A stretch of 64,000 bases of DNA from Candidatus Saccharimonadota bacterium (GTDB lineage: Bacteria; Patescibacteriota; Saccharimonadia; Saccharimonadales; Saccharimonadaceae), in contig JAUMZP010000003.1 in the NCBI GenBank assembly GCA_030528025.1, forward strand, positions 1-64,000. Direction: 5' to 3'. The translations under genes and the position numbers were made by a program. The first letter of the stretch is position 1; each line of letters begins with the position of its first letter. The notes beneath the pieces are model-generated. The model searched no databases, was not told the DNA's origin, and saw nothing but the letters and a program-made list of their open reading frames with translations. This document shows positions 18,203 to 27,087 of the stretch, in pieces.

Positions 18203-20728
18203 ATGCAACAGGTTACTCATCTCATCGACTTTTTTATACCAACTCACTATCAGCTGGCGCTAGATATCGATCGCCAGCAGCGGCACTTCACAGGGCACGT
18301 GACGATCACTGGCGAGACAACACAGGCCGATACGCCAATCAAATTACACGCCAAAGACCTCACGATCACCAGCGCGATGATCGATGACCAGCCAGCCTCT
18401 GTGGAGCATAATGAGGACGAGATCTCGCTGCACCTGCCAACGCTAAGTGTCAGCACTCATACCATTACTCTCGCGTACGAAGCAGCAATTACTGACTCAC
18501 TCCATGGTCTCTACCCCTGTTATTATCAGCACGATGGTGCGAAGAAAGAATTGCTTATGACGCAGTTCGAGAGTCATCATGCGCGCGAGGTCTTCCCGTG
18601 TATTGATGAGCCTGCTGCCAAAGCGACCTTCGACATAACCGTTACAACTGAGCCGGGCATCACGGTGCTTGGCAATATGCCCGTCCAATCGCATCAGGAA
18701 GCAGATGGTCGACTCATCACTACCTTTACCCAAACGCCGCGCATGAGTACCTACCTCGTGGCACTCGTGATGGGCGAGTTGCAGCACATTACTGGTCAGA
18801 CGGAAGACGGCGTAGAGGTGTCCGTATGGGCTACGCCAGCGCAAGCTCCTGCGAGCCTTGATTTCGCTCTTGAGCATGCCATCCGCTCAATTGAGTTCTT
18901 TAATGAATACTTCGACACGCCCTACCCCTTACCTAAATCCGATCACGTTGCAGTACCAGACTTCAGCAGTGGCGCAATGGAGAACTGGGGGCTCATCACC
19001 TACCGTGAGTCTGCCCTGCTAGCCGATCCAACCACGACGACCATCGCCGATAAGCAGTACATTGCTACCGTCATTAGTCACGAGCTCAGCCACCAGTGGT
19101 TTGGTAACCTCGTCACGATGAAGTGGTGGGATAACCTCTGGCTCAACGAGAGCTTTGCCAACATGATGGAATATCTGGCGGTCGATGCCATCCACCCCGA
19201 GTGGCACGTGTGGACAGACTTTTGCAACCACGAGGGCGCGCTGGCCTTTGGCCGTGATGCGATTGATGGCGTACAACCGGTCCAAACAGCTGTTCATCAT
19301 CCAGATGAAATTAGTACGCTCTTTGACGGGGCGATTGTCTACGCCAAGGGTGGACGTCTCCTCTACATGCTCATGCATTGGCTGGGCGAAGCCGCCTTTC
19401 GTACTGGCCTGCAGGCATACTTTGCTACTCATGCCTATAGTAATGCCGAGGGTGATGACCTATGGCACGCGCTGAGTCAAGCCAGCGGGCGCGATGTTGC
19501 TGCACTTATGAACCACTGGATCCGCACTCCTGGCTACCCAGTTGTCACAGCTTCGCACAGCGGCTCGCAGCTCATGCTTGAGCAGCAACGCTTCTTTATT
19601 GGCCCACACGCGGCCGATGACACTACCTGGCAGATCCCCCTCCATAGCTCATCACCAGTTATTCCAGCACTGCTCACCACGCAGCGCACGGTAGTAGAGC
19701 ACATCCTAGATGAGCCAGTCCTTCTTAATCACGGCAACGTTTCGCACTTCATCACACAGTATGACGACGCACTGTTAGAGCGTTTGCTTGGCCAAGTGCG
19801 GCGCGGTGAGCTGTCTGTCGTCGATCGCTCACTCTTACTCACCCAACAGCTGTTACTGGCTCGGAGTGGTCGCGTATCGAGCGCCAGCTTGCTCACCCTC
19901 CTCGACGCTTACCGCAATGAGACAGACGAGCATGTCTGGAGCGTAATGTCGTCAGTGGTTGCCCACCTCAAGCTCTTCGTTGAGCCGCATAGCGCTGCCG
20001 AGCAGGCACTGCGGCAGTTTGTGTGCCAGCTTGCCCAGCAGAGTTATGATCGCCTTGGCTGGAGTGCACGCCCTGGTGAGCCTGAGAATGACACCAAGCT
20101 GCGATCGACGATCATCGCGCACATGCTCTACAGCGAGCAACCTGCGGTAATTGCCGAGGCGCAGCAGCGCTATGCAGCGGGCGGCCTATTGGCTCTCGAT
20201 AGCGAGCTACGTAGCCTGATTGCCAGTAGCGTTATCCACCACAGCCAGCAGCCTCAGCAACTGATTGACGAGCTTCTGGCACACTATCGGGCAACTGCCA
20301 GTAGCGACTTGCGTCAAGACATCGCCAGTGCCGTGACGAGTACACGCGACGCCGCAAGTATTCGCAAGCTCCTTGCTCTCATGATGGATACCGAGACAGT
20401 TCGTACCCAAGATACCGTCTTTTGGTTTGTATACTTGCTGCGCAACCGTGACGCACGCGACGCTACGTGGCAATGGCTGCAAGATAATTGGCCATGGGTC
20501 GAAGAGCACTTCGGCAGCGACAAGAGCTTCGACTACTTCCCTCGTTATGCCGGCAACATCCTCGCTTCGCGCCAACAGCTGAGCGAATACCAGCGTTTCT
20601 TTGCACCACTGCGCAAGGAGCCAGCCCTTACCCGTGTGATTGATATGGGCATCACAGACATCACTGCCCGCGTCGAGCTCATCGAGCGCGATGGCCCAGC
20701 AGTTGTAGCAGTGCTCACAAAGGCATAG
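18203..20728 (+). CDS. pepN: M1-family zinc aminopeptidase (aminopeptidase N)
   Basis: Removes N-terminal residues from peptides. The 841 residues follow the M1 layout: N-terminal beta domain (1-190), catalytic domain with GAMENWG near 257, and HELSHQWFGNLVTMKWWDNL near 292 with zinc ligands H, H and the downstream E in WLNESFA. A long helical C-terminal domain follows. There is no signal peptide, so it should be cytoplasmic and process imported peptides, a plausible amino-acid source for an auxotroph. ATG 18203 (MQQVTHLIDFF) is chosen over the upstream in-frame start because the -10 box sits six bases before it. Confidence 0.95.
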   Translation: MQQVTHLIDFFIPTHYQLALDIDRQQRHFTGHVTITGETTQADTPIKLHAKDLTITSAMIDDQPASVEHNEDEISLHLPTLSVSTHTITLAYEAAITDSLHGLYPCYYQHDGAKKELLMTQFESHHAREVFPCIDEPAAKATFDITVTTEPGITVLGNMPVQSHQEADGRLITTFTQTPRMSTYLVALVMGELQHITGQTEDGVEVSVWATPAQAPASLDFALEHAIRSIEFFNEYFDTPYPLPKSDHVAVPDFSSGAMENWGLITYRESALLADPTTTTIADKQYIATVISHELSHQWFGNLVTMKWWDNLWLNESFANMMEYLAVDAIHPEWHVWTDFCNHEGALAFGRDAIDGVQPVQTAVHHPDEISTLFDGAIVYAKGGRLLYMLMHWLGEAAFRTGLQAYFATHAYSNAEGDDLWHALSQASGRDVAALMNHWIRTPGYPVVTASHSGSQLMLEQQRFFIGPHAADDTTWQIPLHSSSPVIPALLTTQRTVVEHILDEPVLLNHGNVSHFITQYDDALLERLLGQVRRGELSVVDRSLLLTQQLLLARSGRVSSASLLTLLDAYRNETDEHVWSVMSSVVAHLKLFVEPHSAAEQALRQFVCQLAQQSYDRLGWSARPGEPENDTKLRSTIIAHMLYSEQPAVIAEAQQRYAAGGLLALDSELRSLIASSVIHHSQQPQQLIDELLAHYRATASSDLRQDIASAVTSTRDAASIRKLLALMMDTETVRTQDTVFWFVYLLRNRDARDATWQWLQDNWPWVEEHFGSDKSFDYFPRYAGNILASRQQLSEYQRFFAPLRKEPALTRVIDMGITDITARVELIERDGPAVVAVLTKA

Positions 20729-20895
20729 CGAGACGCAAACCGCGCACTTGCATTTCCCGATACTATTCACTTACCGGTGCAAGCTAATCTGTCAGAAAAC
20801 AGAGAATTCTTGCACTCTACCGAGTGAAGCAGTAAGAAGGTGTGATCGAACAGAAAAAGCTATAGATCTATGTAGCTTAAGTCACAATACCGTCA

Positions 20896-21870
20896 CTACT
20901 CAACAACTTCAATCCGCACCACCCGCGGTGGGCTGCCACTGGTAGCGATCGCAATAAGCTGGAGGCTTGTATTGGTGATATTCTCCTGGTGCGCGTAGAA
21001 CCGCGCGGCATAGTGCATTTGGTTGCGCTTCTTGCGCGTAATCGCCGCGAGGCCATCACCCGCATAGTCATCCGTGCGGTGCTTCACCTCAGCAAAATAC
21101 AGCGTATCGCCACACTTCGAGATAATATCGATCTCGCAATATTTTGTCCGCCAGTTGCGCGCCACAATCTGATGGCCACGCTGCTGCAAGGCGTCTGCCG
21201 CAGCCGCTTCGCCAGCATGGCCACGTGTGGTTGTCGTGTCGGATTGCTGAGCAATATGTGCCTCGTCTGCTGGGCGAGGACCATCATCACGGTAGTGCTG
21301 AAGTGGTTTGAAGCTCAACCGATGCAGTGGCGTTATTCCATGGGCGGCAATCGCTGCTCGGTGCTGCGCCGTGCCATAGCCAGCATGCGCCGCAAAGCCG
21401 TAGCCAGGGTACAGTGTGTCTTGGATGGCCATATACTGGTCACGCGCCACCTTCGCAATGATTGACGCCGCCGAGACACTCGGTACCAACGCATCTGCCT
21501 TGGGCAGCGTCGTGACGTACCGCTCTAGTGCCGTCCCAGCCAAGAAGTTCACCCTGCCGTCGATCACAATCTCCGTGAGAGTAATAGCTTTCTTGCGGCA
21601 TTGCTTTTGCACTGCTTTCACCGCTCGCCGCGTTGCTAGGTGGAGGGCTTCGCTCATCCCTACGTCATCCAGTTCCGCCGCACTTACCCAGCCAAGTGCA
21701 TACGCCGCTGCCTGCTCTTGGATGAGTTGAGCAAGGGCTTCGCGGCGCTTTTTCGTTAATTTCTTGCTGTCATCTAGCCCATCTATTGCCACACCACCCA
21801 GTACCACTGCGCCAACCACCAGCGGCCCAGCCCATGGCCCACGCCCGACTTCGTCAATCCCGAGTATCAT
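20896..21870 (-). CDS. rnhB: RNase HII fused to a YraN/UPF0102 nuclease-fold domain
   Basis: A 324-residue two-domain protein. Residues 1-200 are RNase HII: GIDEVGRGPWAGP with the catalytic D-E pair, VPSVSAASIIAKVARD, and HAGYGTAQHRAAIAAHG near 170. It removes ribonucleotides and RNA primers from DNA. Residues about 215-324 match the UPF0102/YraN family: RGHAGEAAAADALQQRGHQI, the metal-site stretch CEIDIISKCGDTLYFAEVKHR, and the later K and A residues. That is a restriction-endonuclease-like fold of uncertain role. The genes are often neighbours; here they are one frame joined by a Thr/Asp/Gln-rich linker (AQQSDTTTTRG). The fusion is visible directly. ATG at 21870 starts at the DEVGRG motif with the usual spacing. 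Confidence 0.92.
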   Translation of the reverse strand: MILGIDEVGRGPWAGPLVVGAVVLGGVAIDGLDDSKKLTKKRREALAQLIQEQAAAYALGWVSAAELDDVGMSEALHLATRRAVKAVQKQCRKKAITLTEIVIDGRVNFLAGTALERYVTTLPKADALVPSVSAASIIAKVARDQYMAIQDTLYPGYGFAAHAGYGTAQHRAAIAAHGITPLHRLSFKPLQHYRDDGPRPADEAHIAQQSDTTTTRGHAGEAAAADALQQRGHQIVARNWRTKYCEIDIISKCGDTLYFAEVKHRTDDYAGDGLAAITRKKRNQMHYAARFYAHQENITNTSLQLIAIATSGSPPRVVRIEVVE

Positions 21871-22129
21871 ACTACGATTGTCTCATATTTCGTAGCGCCA
21901 TGTATACTGCCGAGTTGCAGGGTAGTTCAGTGCCACGCCATACCAGCAACCATGCCAAACTATTGAGCACCGCCCTGCAGTCTATGATGTATAATAAACA
22001 ACTTTTATCTCTATTCTTGTTCGTGCTTCTTGCTGATTTGTCTATTTTCTGTTGCGAGAGCATAGCTAATCTATTACAATCAAGGCATGCCATCGGCTTA
22101 GCAACTATCACTTCATCATAAGGAGGAGT

Positions 22130-22480
22130 ATGACAAAAATGCTTTGGCACACGCTGTTTGCTACCGGAGTGATTGCATGTGCCATTCCTGGGTGTGCTGG
22201 CGTCCCCACCGGGCCATCTGCAGCAGTGCCAGTGTATACCATACAGCCACACGAGGTGTGTACGCATCAGCACCATACGGGCGCGTATACGCTTGATAAG
22301 AACAACCCCTACGGGTGGTCGTGCTACGACCTCACCTACTCGATATCGCTTTTCTCAGGCTTTACCTTCACAGACAAGGGTAGCCTCAATATGCAGGCAT
22401 ATTGCACGGCTCACCACCAGGGCACACGCGCCGTCCTTAGCCATCAGCAGGCTCAGCCAACCTGGCAGTGCGCACCATAA
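22130..22480 (+). CDS. Small secreted cysteine-rich protein, putative lipoprotein
   Basis: A 116-residue protein I cannot assign firmly. It starts with a signal peptide (KMLWHTLFATGVIACAIPGCAG); IPGC is a lipobox-like site, so the mature protein may be lipid-anchored. The mature part has two similar ends, PYGWSCY and PTWQCAP, and a middle MQAYCTAHHQGTRAVL. Repeated WxC motifs with a central AYC occur in small secreted actinobacterial proteins, which is a similarity of style only. ATG follows AAGGAGGAG. A small membrane protein follows. Confidence 0.7.
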   Translation: MTKMLWHTLFATGVIACAIPGCAGVPTGPSAAVPVYTIQPHEVCTHQHHTGAYTLDKNNPYGWSCYDLTYSISLFSGFTFTDKGSLNMQAYCTAHHQGTRAVLSHQQAQPTWQCAP

Positions 22481-22551
22481 GCACTCACCTACGCAAAAGA
22501 TACAGCACCGAACCATATAGCATTAACACGAAAGGATTATCGGTACCTATT

Positions 22552-22761
22552 ATGGAAATTACTGGGCCAGCACCACTCCTCATACTAGCAGTCACGCTTA
22601 ACGCCGCGTATTTTATCTTGTTGATCTGTGGCATTTGTTGGGTCATCCGGCAGGGCCGACGCACCAAGCAGATCAAACGGCACGTGGCTGCGATCGACGA
22701 GAATCTCGAGGCGATTCGCGCCGTTCTCACCGAGCAAGCAGAATCTCGCAAGACAAAGTAA
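22552..22761 (+). CDS. Small single-pass membrane protein with coiled coil
   Basis: A 69-residue protein: hydrophobic segment LLILAVTLNAAYFILLICGI, then a basic stretch (RQGRRTKQIKRH) and a short charged helix (AAIDENLEAIRAVL). The topology is outside-in with a cytoplasmic helix, similar to other tiny membrane proteins in this window (37359, 63734). Start chosen at ATG 22552 after AAAGGA; the longer upstream frame lacks coding character. It lies 71 bases after the cysteine-rich protein, probably in the same transcript. Function unknown. Confidence 0.6.
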   Translation: MEITGPAPLLILAVTLNAAYFILLICGICWVIRQGRRTKQIKRHVAAIDENLEAIRAVLTEQAESRKTK

Positions 22762-22785
22762 TAGCATCTCGTATACGACAGTATA

Positions 22786-22810
22786 AAAGCCACCCTCAAG
22801 CGGTGGCTTT
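22786..22810 (+). terminator. Bidirectional hairpin terminator
   Basis: AAAGCCACC and GGTGGCTTT form a perfect nine-base stem with a seven-base loop between convergent genes. Confidence 0.75.
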
Positions 22811-22836
22811 ATGCTCGTGCCAAGTCGTTCAGCTGT

Positions 22837-23322
22837 CTACGTATCGCGGCGAACAATCCGCTGCCACCCCATCGCGCCCAGCGACACCAGCCAGACAAGG
22901 AGCGCCCCAGCGGTGTTGGCCGCGATATCCCAGTTGGTGTCATCCAGCGGCAAGCGAGCCACACCAGTCTTCGCCACCAGCAGCTCAAATAGCTCATTCA
23001 TACAGCCAAGCGCCGACACCAGCGCAAACAGCGAAAATGCCTCCACTAGCCAATACCGATGCCAACCCAGCGCATGCTTGAGGTAGAGCCATAGGCAGCC
23101 AGTAAATATTCCACCACCGATGAAGTGGGTATTAAACGCCGTGTCTTGCCCATCGATCAACGGCGATGGCACATACCACGAGATAAAGAACAACCCACAC
23201 GCCAGGTACAGCAGCCAACGGTAGCGTCGCTCGTGCGTATAGCCATAATGCTGCAAGATAGGCGGTATACTACTCGCCAAGACAACTGGTATAACAATCG
23301 AGACAATGGTAAAGATACTCAT
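22837..23322 (-). CDS. VanZ-like polytopic membrane protein
   Basis: A 161-residue protein with four or five hydrophobic helices. NTHFIGGGIFTGCLWLY and the final DDTNWDIAANTAGALL resemble VanZ-like proteins, where a DxxWDxxxNxxG loop is typical. VanZ relatives affect glycopeptide or lipoprotein-peptide tolerance by unknown means, so no reaction is proposed. A TATACT box (23329-23334) ends six bases before the ATG and no ribosome-binding site is visible, so the mRNA is probably leaderless. Confidence 0.65.
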   Translation of the reverse strand: MSIFTIVSIVIPVVLASSIPPILQHYGYTHERRYRWLLYLACGLFFISWYVPSPLIDGQDTAFNTHFIGGGIFTGCLWLYLKHALGWHRYWLVEAFSLFALVSALGCMNELFELLVAKTGVARLPLDDTNWDIAANTAGALLVWLVSLGAMGWQRIVRRDT

Positions 23323-23328
23323 ACTTCT

Positions 23329-23334
23329 AGTATA
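23329..23334 (-). promoter_or_regulatory. -10 box of the VanZ-like gene, leaderless type
   Basis: On the minus strand TATACT is followed by AGAAGT and then the ATG at 23322. Confidence 0.6.
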
Positions 23335-23423
23335 ACACCCACACCCACCATAAGGTGGCTGCTATAAGCCTGCTCAATATCATTAGCACAACCAAATAGA
23401 CTGAAGATTCAGCCCCAATACAA

Positions 23424-23448
23424 ATCCGCCCCTGATATAGAGGCGGAT
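23424..23448 (-). terminator. Probable rplS terminator
   Basis: ATCCGCC and GGCGGAT pair around an eleven-base loop, with TTTGT following on the minus strand. It lies 26 bases after the rplS stop. Confidence 0.55.
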
Positions 23449-23474
23449 ACAAAAGCTTTCTTATGGTAGCTATT

Positions 23475-23996
23475 CTACGCAGCTTCGTGGCGAGCAGCAA
23501 CCTCGGCAGCCTTAGCGTCTAGCTCAGCTTGCTTGGCGTCTTCTGCAGCCTTTTTCTCGGCGGCTTCTTTGGCCTTTTCTTCTTTAAGGCGGGCAGCTTC
23601 GGCCTCGGCATGAGCATCGTGCACATTGTTAACCGCCTCGCGGTCGAACTGTACGGCAGTCAGGCGAGCCGACTTACCACTGCGGCCACGCAGGTAGCTC
23701 AGGAAGTTGCGGCGCACCTTAGCGCGGCGCATCACCTCAACCTTCTCAACAAGTGGACTGTGCAGCAAGAACGACTTCTCTACTCCCACACCGCTGGTAA
23801 TCTTACGCACGGTAATGCGGCTGGTGTGCTGACCCTTGTTGTCGGTGCGGATTACCACGCCTTCAAACATCTGGATGCGCTCTTTGTTGCCTTCTTTGAT
23901 TTTTTGGTGGACGCGGACCGTGTCGCCGCTCCGCACATCAACAACGGCAGGCTTCTTCTGCTGGTCATTGACTTTTTGGATCAGTGCAAAACTCAT
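23475..23996 (-). CDS. rplS: Ribosomal protein L19 with long charged C-terminal extension
   Basis: L19 sits at the interface of the two ribosomal subunits. Residues 1-115 match it well: [50 protein letters not shown] and [20 protein letters not shown]. Bacterial L19 normally ends there at about 115 residues. Here a further 58 residues rich in Ala, Lys and Glu continue ([17 protein letters not shown]), predicted as one long charged helix. Its composition suggests a ribosome-surface or nucleic-acid contact that is absent in model bacteria; no function is known. Confidence 0.95.
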   Translation of the reverse strand: MSFALIQKVNDQQKKPAVVDVRSGDTVRVHQKIKEGNKERIQMFEGVVIRTDNKGQHTSRITVRKITSGVGVEKSFLLHSPLVEKVEVMRRAKVRRNFLSYLRGRSGKSARLTAVQFDREAVNNVHDAHAEAEAARLKEEKAKEAAEKKAAEDAKQAELDAKAAEVAARHEAA

Positions 23997-24105
23997 GACT
24001 TTCTCTCTATTTAATTATTAGATGACAATTCAGTTATTGATTGTACCATATTTTGTGCGCAGGGAGAAGAGGAAGAGTAGTTTTTATAATCACTACTCGA
24101 GAAAT

Positions 24106-24138
24106 GACCTCTTCGCTGTTTTCTATAGCAAAGAGACC
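24106..24138 (-). terminator. Possible terminator after the lipoprotein gene
   Basis: GGTCTCTTTGCT and AGCGAAGAGGTC (minus strand) form twelve pairs if three G-U pairs are allowed, followed by ATTTCT. It lies 27 bases after the stop at 24165. Confidence 0.4.
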
Positions 24139-24164
24139 ATTATTTCTTAGCACAGAGTCTCTAT

Positions 24165-25052
24165 TTACGACACTTGCTGCTGGGCACGTTTAACCATTTT
24201 TTCCATGGTTTCTCGCGGGATTGGCTCTAGGAGGGTACTAGGTGGTACATTTCCCTGCACTTCAGCGGTGCCACCAACCCGTATTAGATCACTTGAGTCA
24301 TCGCCAGTAATATCAGCACCAACAGGAATCCGCTCCCCCCCATTAGGAGTCTGGATATAAACATCATTACCATCACCAGCTTTCTTGGAGCTCGAACCAA
24401 ATGTCTTTGATTCATCAAAGGTCAGTTCGTTACACACACTAGTACTAATTGGGCTACCGTATTTATCAAACATTGGCAGTTTTGTGTCAAATAAACGCAG
24501 TGTACCCGTTGACATATCAACCGTATAAAGCCCAACTATTTTACCCGATCCATGACCAAACCCTGTGTCTTTACGGTAACAGAAAGGTCGCACACCAACG
24601 TAGCCGTTACCTACTTCATCAACGTCTTTGACGACGCCACCAAGTACATCCACAGACCCTTCTTTGACGGCTTTTGCTAGCTCAGCAACGGAGGGCATCT
24701 TCTCCTGATTACTCTCTGTTTCGTTTGGAGTTGGAGATGGTGTCGTCTCTGGCGATGCAGAGTGTGATGGTGATGGTATCTCCGTTGCTTTGTCGGTAGA
24801 GTGAGATCGCTTAGGCTGTGGAGTCTTTTTGTCCGCTGGCGCTTCGATGGATGGATTTGTGGTTGGTGTTGCTGACGATGTTGCTTCGGCAGCGGCAGCA
24901 GATTGAGTTGGTTGTGCTTCGTCTCGTGGTGCTTTTTCAGGTGAGCCACAGCCTGCCAAGGCGCTAGCTCCTATAGCACTCAAGGCAATAACAGACAATA
25001 CTTTTTTCTCTGCGCGACCCCAGAAACTTAAGCGCTCAGAACTTCCCTTCAT
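24165..25052 (-). CDS. Surface lipoprotein with Ser/Thr/Pro-rich stalk
   Basis: A 295-residue exported protein of unknown function. A basic start and hydrophobic segment end in SALAGC, a good lipobox, so the mature cysteine is probably lipid-modified. Residues about 40-115 are a low-complexity Ser/Thr/Pro/Glu stalk of the kind that spans cell walls. A globular domain follows with two cysteines (RPFCYRKD, STSVCNEL) that could form a disulfide, and GNGYVGVRPFCY near its start. The layout fits a protein displayed toward the host cell, but no binding domain is recognised. GAGGAAAG precedes the ATG. Confidence 0.75.
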   Translation of the reverse strand: MKGSSERLSFWGRAEKKVLSVIALSAIGASALAGCGSPEKAPRDEAQPTQSAAAAEATSSATPTTNPSIEAPADKKTPQPKRSHSTDKATEIPSPSHSASPETTPSPTPNETESNQEKMPSVAELAKAVKEGSVDVLGGVVKDVDEVGNGYVGVRPFCYRKDTGFGHGSGKIVGLYTVDMSTGTLRLFDTKLPMFDKYGSPISTSVCNELTFDESKTFGSSSKKAGDGNDVYIQTPNGGERIPVGADITGDDSSDLIRVGGTAEVQGNVPPSTLLEPIPRETMEKMVKRAQQQVS

Positions 25053-25153
25053 TTCTCTTTCCTCCTCTTTCTCTGTATCATCACTGGTGGATAATGCCTA
25101 TTTTGGATTTATAATCTAAACTATACCGCACTTTCGTATATATAGCAACTAGT

Positions 25154-26926
25154 TTAGCTGGTGGTGTTTTCTTGGGCTGCGCTTGCTCCACCTTCGCGGC
25201 CATTCACTACCTGTTCAGCTCTGTTCTCGTACGCTTGCTGGAATTTATACTGGAGCACACGCTTGGCGGCATCATTGCGCACTAGGTCATACATTGTATG
25301 CGGGTCGTATACATAGAGAGTAAGCACAAGCGCCTCGCCAGCAGACGGCAACGCACGATTGCGCAGCTGTTTTTTGTTGATGAGCCCAGCCTGCCGAGCT
25401 TTGTTAAGGAATATCTCTAGGTCGTACTCAGAAGCGTACTGGCTTCCCATCTCGGGCAAATCTTGAATAGGAAATACCTGCTTGTCTGCATTATCGTTGG
25501 CACTATTTTCTCGCAAACTATCGATCAGTGGCTGTGCAAGCTCCACGAGCTGCTCGATCTGGACGCGCACTTCTGCACTGAGGGCAACCTCTGCAGCGCG
25601 GAGGGCTTCTTGCTGTTCTTTGGCTTCTGCTGCTTGACGGCCAGCGGCAGCACGGGCAGCCTCGAGTGCTCGCTTTGCTAGTGTATAGTCGACGTATGGC
25701 ACGCTGCTGGCCAAAGCTTCATTTTCTGCACTACCAGTGGTTAGTGATGCCTCGCTGCAAGTGGTGTTGGCTGCTTCATGCGCTGCAGCTGTAGTATCTT
25801 GTGGCGTCCACTCAATCATCTGAAGCCGGTGTTTGGTATGGTGGCCACTTACTGACCTCTCTTCTGTTAGTCCTTGCTTAGCAATGTCTGCCGGCACCGC
25901 ACGGTAGACGGTAATTGACTTACGTCGCCGACCACGCTCATCAATGGTATATCGCTGCCCACGCTGCAGTACAAGGCCGCTATGCTCCAGCTCTTCTGTA
26001 ATAATCATGACGGGGCGATCTGATCTTTGTGCACTGTATAGTAAGATACTCGCTCGCTTATACCGCTCAAGTTTTGTTTGCACTTTGCTTGGATCATAAA
26101 TTGCATCACCTAGCTCTTGCACTGTCCATACTTCGCCTGCAGATTCTACAAGAACCTCCGCTAGCCGCTGGCTGGCGTCTTTTTTGATAAACTCTGGTGT
26201 CATACGGCTACCATATCCCCGCTTGCTGCCTGAGCGTGATGTTCGGTCATCATCAGGAAAGACATCAATGTACCCAGGCTCGTTCACCTCACCAGCTGAT
26301 TGCGCCTTCTCGACCGCCTCTTTGCCCCAGATGCGAATCGCTGCCTCCTCAGACATGACTGCCAAAGGTGGCTCCGTGAGGCCCATATAATATGCCAGCT
26401 CGGCGTTGATCTCACCAATCCTATCTTTGACGATTTGGCACCGCCGCTGTACGTCTTTGCCAAGCCGGGTTTTTCCATACATTTTATCAGCCTGCTTTGT
26501 TGCTTTATTGGGCGCCAATGGCGCATAGCCAAGACCCGTTGCAGTTCTGATCGCTCTATCTTCTGCTGTATAGCCGCCCTTATCCATTACTCGCCCTTCT
26601 TCTTCTTCGGCTATTTCGGCAAGCGTAGCCTCGCATATTGCTCGCTCCTCTTGGTAGCGTTGGAGAACACCTGGTGGCACCGTACTCCTCTCGCCAGTCT
26701 GCACAAACTCCTCGAGCACTTCTTGCTGGTCGTTTTTAATTATCCGCAGATTTTGCCTATCAATGTCCTCCTCATATTCGTGTTCCGATTCCTTCGCATC
26801 ACAAAGGGCTAGCTTGACTTCTCTGTAGAGTTCATTATCTTTTTTGATTACAACTTCTATTTTTGTAGATGCATACTCGGCACGAGTATCGTGATGAGAT
26901 GGCTGCAGGTCTATAGATCTTTTCAT
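25154..26926 (-). CDS. Large cytoplasmic protein of unknown function (590 residues)
   Basis: Not recognised. There is no signal peptide or membrane segment. The first 130 residues are charged and helical. Residues about 245-350 (MTPEFIKKDASQRLAEVLVE, VWTVQELGDAIYD, then a basic GQRYTIDERGRRRKS wing) look like a winged-helix DNA-binding unit, which is inference. The segment about 405-450 is a coiled coil (ALEAARAAAGRQAAEAKEQ). It is divergent from the malic enzyme gene. A second unrecognised protein of 591 residues lies on the other side of that gene; the two share size and style but I see no clear alignment. It could be a regulator or a remnant of an integrated element. Confidence 0.7.
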   Translation of the reverse strand: MKRSIDLQPSHHDTRAEYASTKIEVVIKKDNELYREVKLALCDAKESEHEYEEDIDRQNLRIIKNDQQEVLEEFVQTGERSTVPPGVLQRYQEERAICEATLAEIAEEEEGRVMDKGGYTAEDRAIRTATGLGYAPLAPNKATKQADKMYGKTRLGKDVQRRCQIVKDRIGEINAELAYYMGLTEPPLAVMSEEAAIRIWGKEAVEKAQSAGEVNEPGYIDVFPDDDRTSRSGSKRGYGSRMTPEFIKKDASQRLAEVLVESAGEVWTVQELGDAIYDPSKVQTKLERYKRASILLYSAQRSDRPVMIITEELEHSGLVLQRGQRYTIDERGRRRKSITVYRAVPADIAKQGLTEERSVSGHHTKHRLQMIEWTPQDTTAAAHEAANTTCSEASLTTGSAENEALASSVPYVDYTLAKRALEAARAAAGRQAAEAKEQQEALRAAEVALSAEVRVQIEQLVELAQPLIDSLRENSANDNADKQVFPIQDLPEMGSQYASEYDLEIFLNKARQAGLINKKQLRNRALPSAGEALVLTLYVYDPHTMYDLVRNDAAKRVLQYKFQQAYENRAEQVVNGREGGASAAQENTTS

Positions 26927-27074
26927 ATCACTCTGTATTATGAGCTACTGCGGCTATGCAGGGCTCCTTGCTCGGTTTGTATCATGCATCATATAATAGC
27001 ATTTGGCGCGAAAGCGTTGCAATAACGGCTGTTTGTCCTCGTACTACTCCTTTCTCTTTCTTGCCTATGTGCGA

Positions 27075-27080
27075 TATACT
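27075..27080 (+). promoter_or_regulatory. -10 box of the malic enzyme gene, leaderless type
   Basis: TATACT ends seven bases before the ATG at 27088, and there is no ribosome-binding site between them. Confidence 0.65.
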
Positions 27081-27087
27081 AGAGTTT

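Noticed and set aside
21984-22121. Hydrophobic 45-codon frame (MMYNKQLLSLFLFVLL...)
   Set aside because: AT-rich leader-like sequence with no ribosome-binding site. It more likely belongs to the promoter region of the secreted protein gene at 22,130.
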